From an uncultured Ruminococcus sp. (GTDB taxonomy: Bacteria > Bacillota > Clostridia > Oscillospirales > Ruminococcaceae): a DNA stretch of 64,000 nt. Positions within the stretch are counted from its first letter, which is position 1, and each line of letters opens with the position of its first letter. Below, in pieces: positions 24,512 to 32,542 of the stretch. The notes under the pieces are model-generated. The model was given only the letters and a program-made list of their open reading frames with translations, was not told the DNA's origin and ran no database searches. The stretch spans positions 1-64,000 of the forward strand of contig CAKSAK010000002.1 of assembly GCA_934435205.1 (NCBI GenBank), read 5' to 3'. Both the position numbers and the translations under genes were made by a program.

Positions 24512-26365
24512 TTAATACTCAGGAGAAAGGACTTCAGTTGAATCCTTGGTCCTTACGCCCTCTTTGACGTCCTTGCCGTATGGGAAGCATATCTTGTCTT
24601 TCATAGAAAGTCCGCCCTTGACCTCGATATTAGTGCCATACATTATCTTGCCCGTTTTTATATAGCTTTTCACAAGTCTGCCGTCCTTGTCGGCTTTCAT
24701 TATGTAGTAGTTTCCGTTTTCCTGTCTTACATAATGTATAGGCAGATAAACACTGTCGCTGGTTACGGTGTCGCTTACAAATGAAACGCCTACCCAGTCG
24801 CCCACGTTGAAATCCGTGCTGTCACTGAGCTTAGCTTCTACAGTGTAGGTGGAGCTGTTTGGATTGTCGCCCCAGTTTGACGCCGAGTATGACGTAGGCT
24901 CGCTGCTTATCTTTGTTATCTCAGCGTCAATGCTCGTTCCCGTGTTGTATGAGTTTACCATAACAGTGTTTCCCACAGCCGCTCTGTCAAGATTAAGCTC
25001 GCCCACGCTGAATGTGACGGAAACTCCGCCCTCGCCCTCGATTATTGCGAAAGCGTCATCATCAGAGCTGTCACCACTGTAGTCAATGCTGCTGTCTGTA
25101 ATGTCCATATCGTCTATGTTGTCAACATCGTCCGAATTATCGCCCTCTGCGGCAGCGTCGCCTACAGTGCCTATCTTTTTAACAACGCCGTCGATAGTAG
25201 CCACGACCTTGCCGTCTGTCTTTTTCTTCAAAGCGTCATTGTAGTCAAGCTTTGCAGATTTAAGGTCAAGCTTAAGGCTCTTTATCTCGTCCTCTTTTTC
25301 AGATATCATCTTCTTTATCTCTGCACGGCTGTACATATAGTCCTCAGAGCCTGAATTTGTATCCTCCGTCTGTGACGGGTCAGCAGGAGTGATATCTATG
25401 TCAGCGTCATTATCATCATGATCACCGTCATCAGGTATATCCACATCACCGCCATTGTCGATATCATCAGTATCATCGCTGTCGTCAGCACTGTCATCAC
25501 TGCTGTTTGAGCCTGTAGGCACAACGATAGAGAACTTGCCGAACTGCTCCACAGAAGTGTCAAGAGAAAGCATACCGCTTTTCTTGTCCTCAGTTATCCC
25601 CTGGAAAACTGTCCAGTCTGCAAGAACCTTTTTGCCCATTGTTTCACGGTTGACTATCCACTTGTAAATGAAGTTGGAGTTATCGTCATAAACGCAAAGC
25701 TCCGCATAAGCGCCTGTTGTCTTTATCCTGTCAAGAAACGCCCTTGATACCTTTGTGTTCTTATTGCAGTTTATAATATAAGGATCGTCCTTTGTGCCTG
25801 CATTTTCCGTCCGGAAAACAGCCTTTACAACGTCCACAGTTTCCACAGGCTCAGGAGTTGGATCAGGCTCAGGGTCTGGAGTTGGCTCTGGGTCTGGTTC
25901 CGGCTCTGGTTCTGGCTCAGGGTCCGGCTCGTCAGGCTCTTGCGGTGCATCCTCAGAAGGCTTTAAAAGCTTGTATTTCGCAAGCTCCTTTTCAGCCATT
26001 TTGATGTTCTGCTCGCAGACCTTTACCTGATTTTCTTTCTGGGATACTTCAAGCTCAACCACTGTCATATCATATTCAAGTATAGTGTCGCCTTTTTTAA
26101 CAGTGTCGCCCTTTTTCACAAGCACCTTTTTAACAAGCTTCTCGTTGTCGAGAGTAACTTTCTGAGAGTTTGCAGAAACTATCTGTCCGTCCATGTTCGC
26201 CGAGCTGTCCCACTCGTACATATCCGCAGTTTCCGCCATAAGGTCAACAGGAACTACCGCCACAACAGTTTTCTTGTCCTGATTTTTCTTGTATTTCATT
26301 GCTCCCGCATATCCGCCTCCGCCGAGGATAGCGATGCACAGGAGCGTTATTATTACCTTTTTCAT
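24512..26365 (-). CDS. Exporter membrane-fusion adaptor with large inserted acidic domain
   Basis: This HlyD/MacA-like adaptor of 617 residues is long for the family. It has an N-terminal TM (about 4-22), a lipoyl half-motif (VLVKKGDTVKKGDTILEYDM, about 86-105) and a coiled helix (about 110-140). An insert follows: a Glu/Pro/Asp repeat (about 144-172), a roughly 110-residue globular region with the motif TENAGTKDDPYIINC, and an Asp-rich stretch (about 285-345). The second coil (IKKMISEKEDEIKSLKLDL) and second lipoyl half then appear. The insert therefore splits the alpha-hairpin. The ATG overlaps the ATPase stop (ATGA). The acidic stretch may bind Ca2+ or the cell wall; that is inference. Confidence 0.88.
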   Translation of the reverse strand: MKKVIITLLCIAILGGGGYAGAMKYKKNQDKKTVVAVVPVDLMAETADMYEWDSSANMDGQIVSANSQKVTLDNEKLVKKVLVKKGDTVKKGDTILEYDMTVVELEVSQKENQVKVCEQNIKMAEKELAKYKLLKPSEDAPQEPDEPDPEPEPEPEPDPEPTPDPEPDPTPEPVETVDVVKAVFRTENAGTKDDPYIINCNKNTKVSRAFLDRIKTTGAYAELCVYDDNSNFIYKWIVNRETMGKKVLADWTVFQGITEDKKSGMLSLDTSVEQFGKFSIVVPTGSNSSDDSADDSDDTDDIDNGGDVDIPDDGDHDDNDADIDITPADPSQTEDTNSGSEDYMYSRAEIKKMISEKEDEIKSLKLDLKSAKLDYNDALKKKTDGKVVATIDGVVKKIGTVGDAAAEGDNSDDVDNIDDMDITDSSIDYSGDSSDDDAFAIIEGEGGVSVTFSVGELNLDRAAVGNTVMVNSYNTGTSIDAEITKISSEPTSYSASNWGDNPNSSTYTVEAKLSDSTDFNVGDWVGVSFVSDTVTSDSVYLPIHYVRQENGNYYIMKADKDGRLVKSYIKTGKIMYGTNIEVKGGLSMKDKICFPYGKDVKEGVRTKDSTEVLSPEY

Positions 26366-27048
26366 TCCTGCTCACCTGCCTTTTCTCCGTGAAGCTCGCC
26401 GTCACGGATATACATTATCCTCTTTGCACATTTTGCAATGTCAGGCTCGTGGGTTATCATAACGATAGTAACACCGTCGTCATTGAGTTCCTTGAAAAGC
26501 TCCATTACCTGATCGCCTGACTTTGTGTCAAGAGCGCCTGTGGGTTCGTCTGCAAGAAGAAGCTTTGGATTGTTGACTATCGCCCTTGCAATAGCCACCC
26601 TCTGCTTTTGTCCGCCTGAAAGCTGAGTAGGCTTGAACATCATTCTCTGCGCAAGCCCCACCTTTTCAAGAGCCGCCTTTGCTCTCTGACGTCTTTCTCT
26701 TTTGCCTACCCCCGCATAAAGGAGCGGAAGCTCCACGTTTTCAAGGGCAGATTGTCTAGGGAGCAGATTGAAGTTCTGAAATACAAAGCCTATCTTCTTG
26801 TTTCTTATCTCAGAAAGCTTCTTATCCTTTGCCTGCATAATGTCACAGCCGTCAAAAACAAAGCTTCCCTTTGTCTGCTTGTCAAGACAGCCTATGATGT
26901 TCATAAGCGTAGACTTTCCCGAACCTGACGGACCCATTATGGCAACATACTCGCCCTCTGAAACATCAAGTGAAATATCTTTCAGCACAGGCACAGCTTC
27001 CTTGCCCTGCAAATAATCCTTGTAGATATTTTTCAGTTCAAATACCAT
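26362..27048 (-). CDS. ABC exporter ATP-binding protein, MacB/LolD type
   Basis: The 228-residue ATPase has Walker A GPSGSGKST (about 39-47), Q-loop FVFQNFNLLPRQSALENVELPL, signature LSGGQKQRVAIARAI, Walker B LLLADEPTGALD and H-loop MITHEPDIA. The LPxxSAxENVxLPL pattern is typical of LolD/MacB ATPases. It energises the permease encoded at 23220. It starts 12 bases after the first adaptor and overlaps the second by four. Confidence 0.96.
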   Translation of the reverse strand: MVFELKNIYKDYLQGKEAVPVLKDISLDVSEGEYVAIMGPSGSGKSTLMNIIGCLDKQTKGSFVFDGCDIMQAKDKKLSEIRNKKIGFVFQNFNLLPRQSALENVELPLLYAGVGKRERRQRAKAALEKVGLAQRMMFKPTQLSGGQKQRVAIARAIVNNPKLLLADEPTGALDTKSGDQVMELFKELNDDGVTIVMITHEPDIAKCAKRIMYIRDGELHGEKAGEQE

Positions 27049-27060
27049 TGCAAGCCCTCC

Positions 27061-28506
27061 TTATTCAGCGAAAGCTGCATCAGCATCAGCAGCGTCGGCA
27101 TTCTCACCGTCTGCATTTTCTGCATTTTCCTCTTCACCGTAAAGCTTGTTGAAGTATTCTTCTATCTCCTCGTCCGTCATGCTTGCAAGCATATCCTCGT
27201 CTATAGCCATGCCGTCCTCATCGCTTCCGTCATAAACGATGTCCTCGTCACCGCCCTCGATATCAGCGTCACCGTCCGTGTTGTCGTTCGTGTCAAGGTC
27301 ATTAGGCGGAACAGACACGTCAGCCTCATTTGTGGTAGCCGTCATGCCCTCCTCGATAGACTTGTCAGGGTATGCGATATAATCGCCCTTTTCAAGACCT
27401 GATTTTATCTCGCAGTCACCGTTCTCCTCGTCCTTCTGACCTATCTCAACATATCTCTTTTCTATCTTTCCGTCCTCGTTCTTAGCCCAGACGTAGTTCT
27501 TCTTGCCGTCCTTGCAGATAAAGTCGGAATAGAGCCAAATGCCCGTCTTGTTTATAGAAGTGTCCTGTCCGTTGTCTATCTCGATAAGAACGTGCTGACC
27601 GAGCATAAGTCCGTCAAAGCTCTCAGGCTTAACATAGAAAGCATAGTTTGAAGACTGGCTCATCTCATCGCTTGAGCCATAGCTGTACATGTACATATCG
27701 TCAGAATTTTTCTGCGGACTTGTGTCAACAGAAGTTATCTCGCCCTTCCAAGTGGAATCATCAAGCCTTGACTTTACGATAACAGAAACGCCCTGCATGA
27801 TGTCAGTGCTGTTCTGCTCGTTGAATCTGCCCTTTATTCTGTAGTCGCCCTCTTCTGTTATCTGCATTATAACGTCGCCGCCCTCTTCCTGTAGTTTATC
27901 TACAGTTTTTACGTTCTTAACAGTTCCGTCGATAGAAGCGGTGACGTATGCGTTCTTTGTGGAAGCCTCCAGCTTTTTGATCTCAACGTTTTTAGCCTTT
28001 ATGTCATATTCGTTCTTGGCGATGTCGCTCTGCAAAGAAAGTATCTGTGTCGTGTATGACACAGCGGCGTCCTGATCGGCGTTTTTCTTTTCCTTTTCAA
28101 GCTCAGCTATCTGGCTCTTGTTTGAGGTTATCTCATTCTGAAGCCTCTCAACCTCAAGCTTAGCCTGCTCAAGCTGAAGGTTTATAGCCTCAACGTCATA
28201 TGTAAGAAGCTTGTCGCCCTTTTTAACAGAGTCACCGTTCTTAACAAGTATCTCGTCCACCGTCTTTGAGCTGTCATACTTTACGTCCACAGACTCCTGC
28301 GCCTCAACAACACCCAAAAACGAGCAATTAGAAAGCTTGAAGTCCGACACAGTGTTAAGCGACGATACCTTCTGCACATATACCTTCTGTGAGCTTTTTG
28401 AGCCACCCTTGCCGGTCTTTTTCCATACAAAAAAGCCTCCCACACACACTGCGCAGACGATAACAAGCACTATTACAACAGTGCATATCCTTTTTTTCGT
28501 GGTCAT
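27061..28506 (-). CDS. Exporter membrane-fusion adaptor, HlyD/MacA type
   Basis: The 481-residue adaptor has an N-terminal TM (about 7-27) and lipoyl halves (ILVKNGDSVKKGDKLLTYDV and later AYVTASIDGTVKNV). A coiled hairpin (about 115-180) and beta-barrel regions follow, with a C-terminal tail that is very rich in Asp/Glu/Ala. The tail (about 395-481) is probably disordered. The ATG at 28506 follows GGAGG at seven bases; the ten-residue extension to 28536 crosses that site. It is first in the operon, giving this exporter two unlike adaptors around one ATPase. Confidence 0.92.
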   Translation of the reverse strand: MTTKKRICTVVIVLVIVCAVCVGGFFVWKKTGKGGSKSSQKVYVQKVSSLNTVSDFKLSNCSFLGVVEAQESVDVKYDSSKTVDEILVKNGDSVKKGDKLLTYDVEAINLQLEQAKLEVERLQNEITSNKSQIAELEKEKKNADQDAAVSYTTQILSLQSDIAKNEYDIKAKNVEIKKLEASTKNAYVTASIDGTVKNVKTVDKLQEEGGDVIMQITEEGDYRIKGRFNEQNSTDIMQGVSVIVKSRLDDSTWKGEITSVDTSPQKNSDDMYMYSYGSSDEMSQSSNYAFYVKPESFDGLMLGQHVLIEIDNGQDTSINKTGIWLYSDFICKDGKKNYVWAKNEDGKIEKRYVEIGQKDEENGDCEIKSGLEKGDYIAYPDKSIEEGMTATTNEADVSVPPNDLDTNDNTDGDADIEGGDEDIVYDGSDEDGMAIDEDMLASMTDEEIEEYFNKLYGEEENAENADGENADAADADAAFAE

Positions 28507-28676
28507 TGCAATACCTCCGTTTGTGATTTTTTCCAAAACAGCATAAAAAATCCGCCTGACAGCAGCCAGACGGATAAAACAGCTCCACTTTCCCCATAAG
28601 GGTATAGCATGAGCGTATTATTCTTTGTTATCTTGCTGTCCTGTTGTCTTTTGTTCTTATCTGTTTTTATGTATAT

Positions 28677-28704
28677 ATTATACCATAAAAAGAGTATAAG
28701 TCAA
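28677..28704 (-). promoter_or_regulatory. Promoter of the exporter operon
   Basis: The minus strand shows TTGACT (28704-28699), a 16-bp spacer and TATAAT (28682-28677). The leader to the ATG is about 165 bases and contains a weak GTCAGGCGGA/CCGTCTGGC hairpin near 28555-28575. Confidence 0.6.
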
Positions 28705-28843
28705 TAAATAAAGCCGTTGTTTTAAGAAACTCATAAGAATTCCCCTCATCTATAAAGACGTGTAATATCAAATAAAGTTGCAAATACCCCAAAATATCCA
28801 CACACATTGTTTGTAAGTGATCGGCTCAATTTCTGTTTCACAG

Positions 28844-28905
28844 AAATGCGACGTCCCGCTTATTCAAGCCTTTTTTGGCACTATCGGTGCAAACAGTGTT
28901 CGTCC
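28844..28905. repeat. Degenerate intergenic repeat remnant
   Basis: GAAATGCGACGTCCCGCTTATTCAAG resembles 10004-10031 (GAAATGCGA, then CCCGCTTATTCAAGG), and both have TATCGGT about 20 bases later. The end, ACAGTGTTCGTCCG, looks like a decayed GTAGGGG-family arm. The remainder of 28705-28970 shows nothing further. Confidence 0.4.
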
Positions 28906-28932
28906 GTTTCTGCTGTTTATTACATCTACCAC

Positions 28933-28962
28933 CAACAAAAAAAGGGCAGCCCACGCCGCCCT
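28933..28962 (-). terminator. Terminator of the small secreted protein gene
   Basis: On the minus strand AGGGCGGC and GCTGCCCT form a stem followed by TTTTTTTG. Confidence 0.75.
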
Positions 28963-28970
28963 ATTATGTA

Positions 28971-29246
28971 TTATTTTTTCTTAGCCATAAGTCCTATCAT
29001 TATAAGCACTACCACCGCACCGCCGCCGATACAGCCGAAAAGCACCCAATCGGTCTCAGTGTTCTGGGTGGAGTTTTTCTGCGCCTTGATAACCTCCTGC
29101 TCCGCCATAGCCTCCGCCGCAGAGCTTTCCGTCACAACGGAGCTGTCCTCCGTCTGAGGGCTGTCCGCATACACCGCCCACGGTATTATCATCATAAGCG
29201 ACATCACAGCCGCCCCAAGCCCCGACAAAAGCTTTCTTGTCCTCAT
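28971..29246 (-). CDS. Small secreted membrane-anchored protein, unknown function
   Basis: The 91-residue protein has a signal peptide (RTRKLLSGLGAAVMSLMMII, cleavage near AVYA-DS), a polar Ser/Glu-rich middle (about 30-60) and a C-terminal TM (VLFGCIGGGAVVVLIMIGLM) with a KKK stop. It would be displayed outside and held by one helix. ATG at 29246 follows GGAGGAGG with good spacing. No LPxTG motif is present. It has no recognised family. Confidence 0.7.
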   Translation of the reverse strand: MRTRKLLSGLGAAVMSLMMIIPWAVYADSPQTEDSSVVTESSAAEAMAEQEVIKAQKNSTQNTETDWVLFGCIGGGAVVVLIMIGLMAKKK

Positions 29247-29503
29247 ATAAAAAGACCTCCTCCGATACGCCATTTATCAACAGCAAAGCTTTATCACAGA
29301 GCTGCTTAAAGTTTTCCTCATTCAATTATACACATTTTCCAATAAAATTACAAGCAGAATTTTGTACAAATCATACATTCGTTTACACAACAATATACAC
29401 AACACCTCACGAATTACAAATAAATCGCTGTAAATTTTGATTTATCAGTTTATTAATTGTGTATTGTCACAAAAATATATAGCAAAATTCATCAAAAATA
29501 GCA

Positions 29504-29532
29504 TTGAAAATCTTGCTCATATGTGATATAAT
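29504..29532 (+). promoter_or_regulatory. Promoter of the PRT-like gene
   Basis: TTGAAA (29504-29509), a 17-bp spacer and TATAAT (29527-29532) precede a leader of about 45 bases. The rest of the 29247-29582 gap is AT-rich without other signals. Confidence 0.7.
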
Positions 29533-29582
29533 AACGAATAGCAACATACTGTTCACACTTTACTTGTAAGGAGGTCTTTATT

Positions 29583-30212
29583 TTGGAAGAACGTATGCAA
29601 ATTATACAGGCAGCAGGCAACAGCAAGATACAGATAGGCGTTATACCGGGTCACTATGCAACTAACCACTCGCATATCAATTATTATGTAGATATAACAT
29701 CTCTTAAAACTGGTTATAAAATGGCAAAGGAAGCCGCAAAGGCATTGGCAGCCACCTATGTTTCAACACATATCGACACTATCATATGCCTTGAGGGCAC
29801 AGAGATAGTTGGCGCATTCCTCGCCGAGAGCCTTGGCGAAAGCGGTATAAACAGCGGTGCAGACGTAAATGTAGTAACACCTGAGCTGAACGCTGTAAAT
29901 CAGATGATATTCAGAGATAACACTCAGAAGAAAATATGGGGCAAGCAGGTGCTTCTGCTTATCGCTTCCGTTTCAACCGGAAAGAGCATAAACAGAGCAA
30001 TGGACTGTCTGAAATACTATAACGGCAACCTTGTAGGAATAGCTTCCATATTCTCCGCTATCAAAGAGAACAACGGCACTGCTATCCACGCCCTTTTCAC
30101 AGAAAAGGATCTGCCTGATTACATGACATATACATCATCGGAATGCCCAATGTGCAAATCAGGACAGAAGGTCGATGCTTTGGTAAACAGCTTCGGCTAT
30201 TCAAAGATATAG
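29583..30212 (+). CDS. Phosphoribosyltransferase-like protein
   Basis: The 209-residue cytosolic protein resembles type I phosphoribosyltransferases: IDTIICLEGTEIVGAFLAESL matches the first catalytic-loop region, and KQVLLLIASVSTGKSINRAMD sits where the PRPP loop (usually xxDDxxTTG) would be. The acidic pair is replaced by AS, so PRPP binding is doubtful. A CPMC pair lies near the C-terminus. The start is a TTG with AAGGAGG eight bases upstream; the next ATG (29595) is badly spaced. It may be an orotate-PRTase-like regulator or an enzyme of unknown substrate. Confidence 0.75.
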   Translation: MEERMQIIQAAGNSKIQIGVIPGHYATNHSHINYYVDITSLKTGYKMAKEAAKALAATYVSTHIDTIICLEGTEIVGAFLAESLGESGINSGADVNVVTPELNAVNQMIFRDNTQKKIWGKQVLLLIASVSTGKSINRAMDCLKYYNGNLVGIASIFSAIKENNGTAIHALFTEKDLPDYMTYTSSECPMCKSGQKVDALVNSFGYSKI

Positions 30213-30239
30213 CTTGTAACTTCATTCTCCATAAAATAA

Positions 30240-30279
30240 CGTTAAAGGGACGGATTTTGACTTCCGTCCCTTTTTCTTT
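30240..30279 (+). terminator. Terminator of the PRT-like gene
   Basis: AAAGGGACGGA pairs with TCCGTCCCTTT around a short loop, followed by TTCTTTT. Confidence 0.85.
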
Positions 30280-30298
30280 TGCAAAAATGTCAAATCAA

Positions 30299-30319
30299 CG
30301 GGCGACCTGAGGTCGCCCG
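30299..30319. repeat. Short palindromic element, CGACC stem type
   Basis: CGGGCGACCTGAGGTCGCCCG is a near-perfect palindrome lacking the outer GTAGGG arm. It lies between two convergent genes. Confidence 0.65.
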
Positions 30320-30346
30320 CTTTGTTTCACCGCTATGACGTATACT

Positions 30347-30898
30347 TTATCCAAACAAATGTGAAAACTTCTTTTTAAGTCCAGCCTTGTCAAAAGCAAG
30401 TCCAAGCACTATATAAAGTATCGAGCTTGCAAGCACCTGTATGCAGTAAGCAGGAGTCTGACCGAAAGCCGAGATTATTGCGCTCTTCGAGAAACCGCCT
30501 GCCATGAAGATTCCCTCATAAAGGCTGTAGCATACCACGCATATAACAAGTGCAGGGATAATGCCGAGAAGATTTCTCACGCAGATTATCTTCTCTGTCT
30601 TTCTTGAAAAGCAAAGGGCAGTTATAGCCTTTATAACGATAGTTCCGGGAAGCCATACCACAAAGCCCGAAAGTCCGTCAGCAAGACCTGCTCCGATAGC
30701 GCCTGCCGCCATTGCATAAGGTGTCGGAAGCATTGATGCCGCAAGATAAATAAGTCCGTCGCCTGCGTGTGTGTAGCCTGCACCCGTAGGAATGTGAAGC
30801 CATGCCGTAAGAACATATATCATTGCCGCAAAAAGACCTGTCACGCATATAAGCTGAATATGCTTTGTTGAATTATTTACCTGAGCTGTTGTACTCAT
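30347..30898 (-). CDS. ECF transporter S component, probable vitamin B6-type
   Basis: The 183-residue membrane protein has five to six hydrophobic segments and the pattern of energy-coupling-factor S components: an N-terminal LICVTGLFAAMIYVLTAWLHIPTG, then GDGLIYLAASMLPTPYAMAAGAIGAGLADGLSG. It binds a vitamin and docks to a shared EcfAAT module, which is not in the window. The 18-residue PdxS-like start encoded 42 bases upstream suggests that the vitamin is a B6 form; this is inference. ATG at 30898 follows GGAGTG. It shares the promoter at 31047-31075 with the remnant. Confidence 0.85.
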   Translation of the reverse strand: MSTTAQVNNSTKHIQLICVTGLFAAMIYVLTAWLHIPTGAGYTHAGDGLIYLAASMLPTPYAMAAGAIGAGLADGLSGFVVWLPGTIVIKAITALCFSRKTEKIICVRNLLGIIPALVICVVCYSLYEGIFMAGGFSKSAIISAFGQTPAYCIQVLASSILYIVLGLAFDKAGLKKKFSHLFG

Positions 30899-30940
30899 AA
30901 ATATCACTCCAATTTAATTATTTTACCATTTGTCGAAAAA

Positions 30941-31012
30941 TCACATCATGTAGGTGACGCCGCCCTTCAACATCTGGGCAAGATTCTTATTAAGTTCATA
31001 CTGTTTGCTCAT
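30941..31012 (-). pseudogene. Remnant of pdxS (first ~19 codons of PLP synthase subunit)
   Basis: This 23-codon frame has its own GGAGGA ribosome site and encodes MSKQYELNKNLAQMLKGGV followed by TYMM and a stop. The first 19 residues match the conserved clostridial PdxS N-terminus, which normally continues IMDV into the ribose-phosphate-binding barrel. Everything after Val19 is missing, so a deletion seems to have fused the start of pdxS to a stop just before the ECF transporter gene. The promoter and ribosome site are intact, so the peptide may still be made and may couple translation to the transporter. I recalled the family sequence from memory. Confidence 0.7.
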
Positions 31013-31046
31013 GATATTTTCCTCCGACTAATTAATTTCTATACCT

Positions 31047-31075
31047 ATTTTATACCCCACGGCTATGATTTGCAA
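31047..31075 (-). promoter_or_regulatory. Promoter of the pdxS remnant and ECF gene
   Basis: The minus strand shows TTGCAA (31075-31070), a 17-bp spacer and TAAAAT (31052-31047). Two direct CTATAGG copies (31233-31239 and 31252-31258) lie about 160 bp upstream and are unexplained. Confidence 0.5.
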
Positions 31076-31278
31076 ATGCCTCAGTTTCGCACTTTTTTCT
31101 CTTTCAATTGTATCTTTTGCACAATCCGCAAGCCCTATCCGCACACCACATTTGTGCATCAAAGCAATACCATATCCCACAATAATTTTACAAAATCACG
31201 ACAAAATCAATTATGCACAAAGCCAAGCTATCCTATAGGCTTTCTTTTGTGCTATAGGTAGAAGATAAAAAAAGACGT

Positions 31279-31312
31279 AAAAAAAAGCGGTCATAGGCAA
31301 GACCGCTCCGCT
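31279..31312 (-). terminator. Terminator of the Rrf2 gene
   Basis: On the minus strand GAGCGGTC and GACCGCTTTTTTTT form a stem with a short loop. The reverse arrangement also has an A-rich side. Confidence 0.75.
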
Positions 31313-31357
31313 TTACAAACAGATAACTTAAAATCGCACAAAAAACGCATAAAAAAA

Positions 31358-31381
31358 CGGGCGAGCAAAGCTCGCCCCTAC
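31358..31381. repeat. Short palindromic element, CGAGC stem type
   Basis: CGGGCGAGCAAAGCTCGCCC followed by CTAC. The stem sequence differs from the CGAAC and CGACC types but the ends match. Confidence 0.7.
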
Positions 31382-31396
31382 TGATATCAGAAAAAA

Positions 31397-31831
31397 TCAA
31401 ATAACATAATCATCTATCCTTGCATTTTCCTGATTTACAAGGTCCTGCAAGGTAATGCCGTCAACAACCCCATTTATAGCACCGTAAAGCTTTTTCCACA
31501 CCATCAGCGTTGCACAGCTATCCTGACGTGGGCAGGTATTTTCTTCCCCCTCCAGACAAGCCACAGGAGCAAGACTTCCCTCTGTGAGCCGAAGTATCAT
31601 TCCCACAGTGTATTCCGCAGGCGCTTTCGCAAGCTTGTATCCGCCCCCTGCGCCACGCACGCTCTTTACAAAGCCTGCTCTTCCAAGAATGGATATTATC
31701 TGTTCAAGATACTTGTCGCTGATGTCTTGTCTTTCAGCGATCACTTTGATAGGCACATATCCGCTCTGCTCATGTAAAGCAAGGTCAAGCATGAGCCTCA
31801 GTGCATATCTTCCCTTTGTGGATATTTTCAT
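31397..31831 (-). CDS. Rrf2-family transcriptional regulator
   Basis: The 144-residue winged-helix regulator begins MKISTKGRYALRLMLDLALH, the family signature, with the recognition region KVIAERQDISDKYLEQIISIL and wing RGAGGGYKLAKAPAEYTVG. Three cysteines (CLEGEENTCPRQDSC, about 99-113) match the Fe-S-binding spacing of IscR-like members, so it may sense Fe-S or redox state. CymR-type cysteine regulators lack this set. No isc/suf genes are adjacent, so the target is unknown. Confidence 0.92.
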   Translation of the reverse strand: MKISTKGRYALRLMLDLALHEQSGYVPIKVIAERQDISDKYLEQIISILGRAGFVKSVRGAGGGYKLAKAPAEYTVGMILRLTEGSLAPVACLEGEENTCPRQDSCATLMVWKKLYGAINGVVDGITLQDLVNQENARIDDYVI

Positions 31832-31875
31832 CAGCGTCAGATCCTTTCATAAATCCTATAGAAAATCTATGATTA

Positions 31876-31904
31876 ATTATATATCATATTTGTAAAAATG
31901 TCAA
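31876..31904 (-). promoter_or_regulatory. Promoter of the Rrf2 gene
   Basis: The minus strand shows TTGACA (31904-31899), a 17-bp spacer and TATAAT (31881-31876), both perfect. TCCTATAGAAAATCTATGA just downstream is a possible autoregulatory site. Confidence 0.75.
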
Positions 31905-32035
31905 GCAAAAACCACCGCAAAGGGTGTATTTACAAAAAACTTCTTTTTACCCTCTTTATTTTTCTCCAAAAGTAGTGTATAATACAATTAAGTATACAAG
32001 TTCACAGCAAAGAAAATAAAGGGAGGTCAAAAGCT

Positions 32036-32542
32036 ATGAAAAACAAACTTAAAGTAAATATCTATAACCGTACATACAATCTGCTTTCCGAAGAGTCGCA
32101 GGAGTATACCAATAAACTTGCGTTGGTGATAAATGCAAAGATAAAAGGCATGATGAAAGCTATCCCGAGCCTTTCCGTTCAGGACGCCGCAGTGCTGACA
32201 GCACTTGATTGCCTTGACGAGCTCAGTAAGGCAAATCAGAATATCGAAAATATCCGTACTCAGATAAAGGACTATGTGGACGACGCAGGCAGAGCAAGAA
32301 GTCAGGCTGACGAAGCTCAGAAGGAAATAAGAGAGCTTCAGGCAAAAGTCCATGACCTTGAAGAACAGCTCGAAGCACGCACAGTTGTAAAAAGAGAGCC
32401 GGAGGACGAAGTCATAAACGCAAACGAGCTTCTTTCGCAGGAGATAAAGAACGCTATCGAAAGACCTGTCCACCCTAACCAGCCTAACAACGGCAATTTC
32501 GTCGGCACAATGAATTACAGACCCGAGGGAGGAAGCCATTAA
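32036..32542 (+). CDS. zapA: Cell division protein ZapA
   Basis: ZapA binds and bundles FtsZ at midcell. The 168-residue protein has the ZapA head (NKLKVNIYNRTYNLLSEESQEYTNKLALVINAKI) and a long coiled coil (about 75-125, AQKEIRELQAKVHDLEEQLEAR). The tail (about 126-168) is polar and Asn/Pro-rich, longer than in many homologues. GGGAGG lies before the ATG. Its stop overlaps the U32 start (TAATG), a common pairing in Firmicutes. Confidence 0.93.
   Translation: MKNKLKVNIYNRTYNLLSEESQEYTNKLALVINAKIKGMMKAIPSLSVQDAAVLTALDCLDELSKANQNIENIRTQIKDYVDDAGRARSQADEAQKEIRELQAKVHDLEEQLEARTVVKREPEDEVINANELLSQEIKNAIERPVHPNQPNNGNFVGTMNYRPEGGSH

Noticed and set aside
25792..26030. Gly/Ser- or Gln/Leu-rich plus-strand frames
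   Set aside because: They are shadows of the Glu/Pro/Asp repeat in the minus-strand adaptor.
32027..32539. 170-residue minus-strand frame opposite zapA
   Set aside because: zapA has clear family motifs, a ribosome site and coupling to the next gene.
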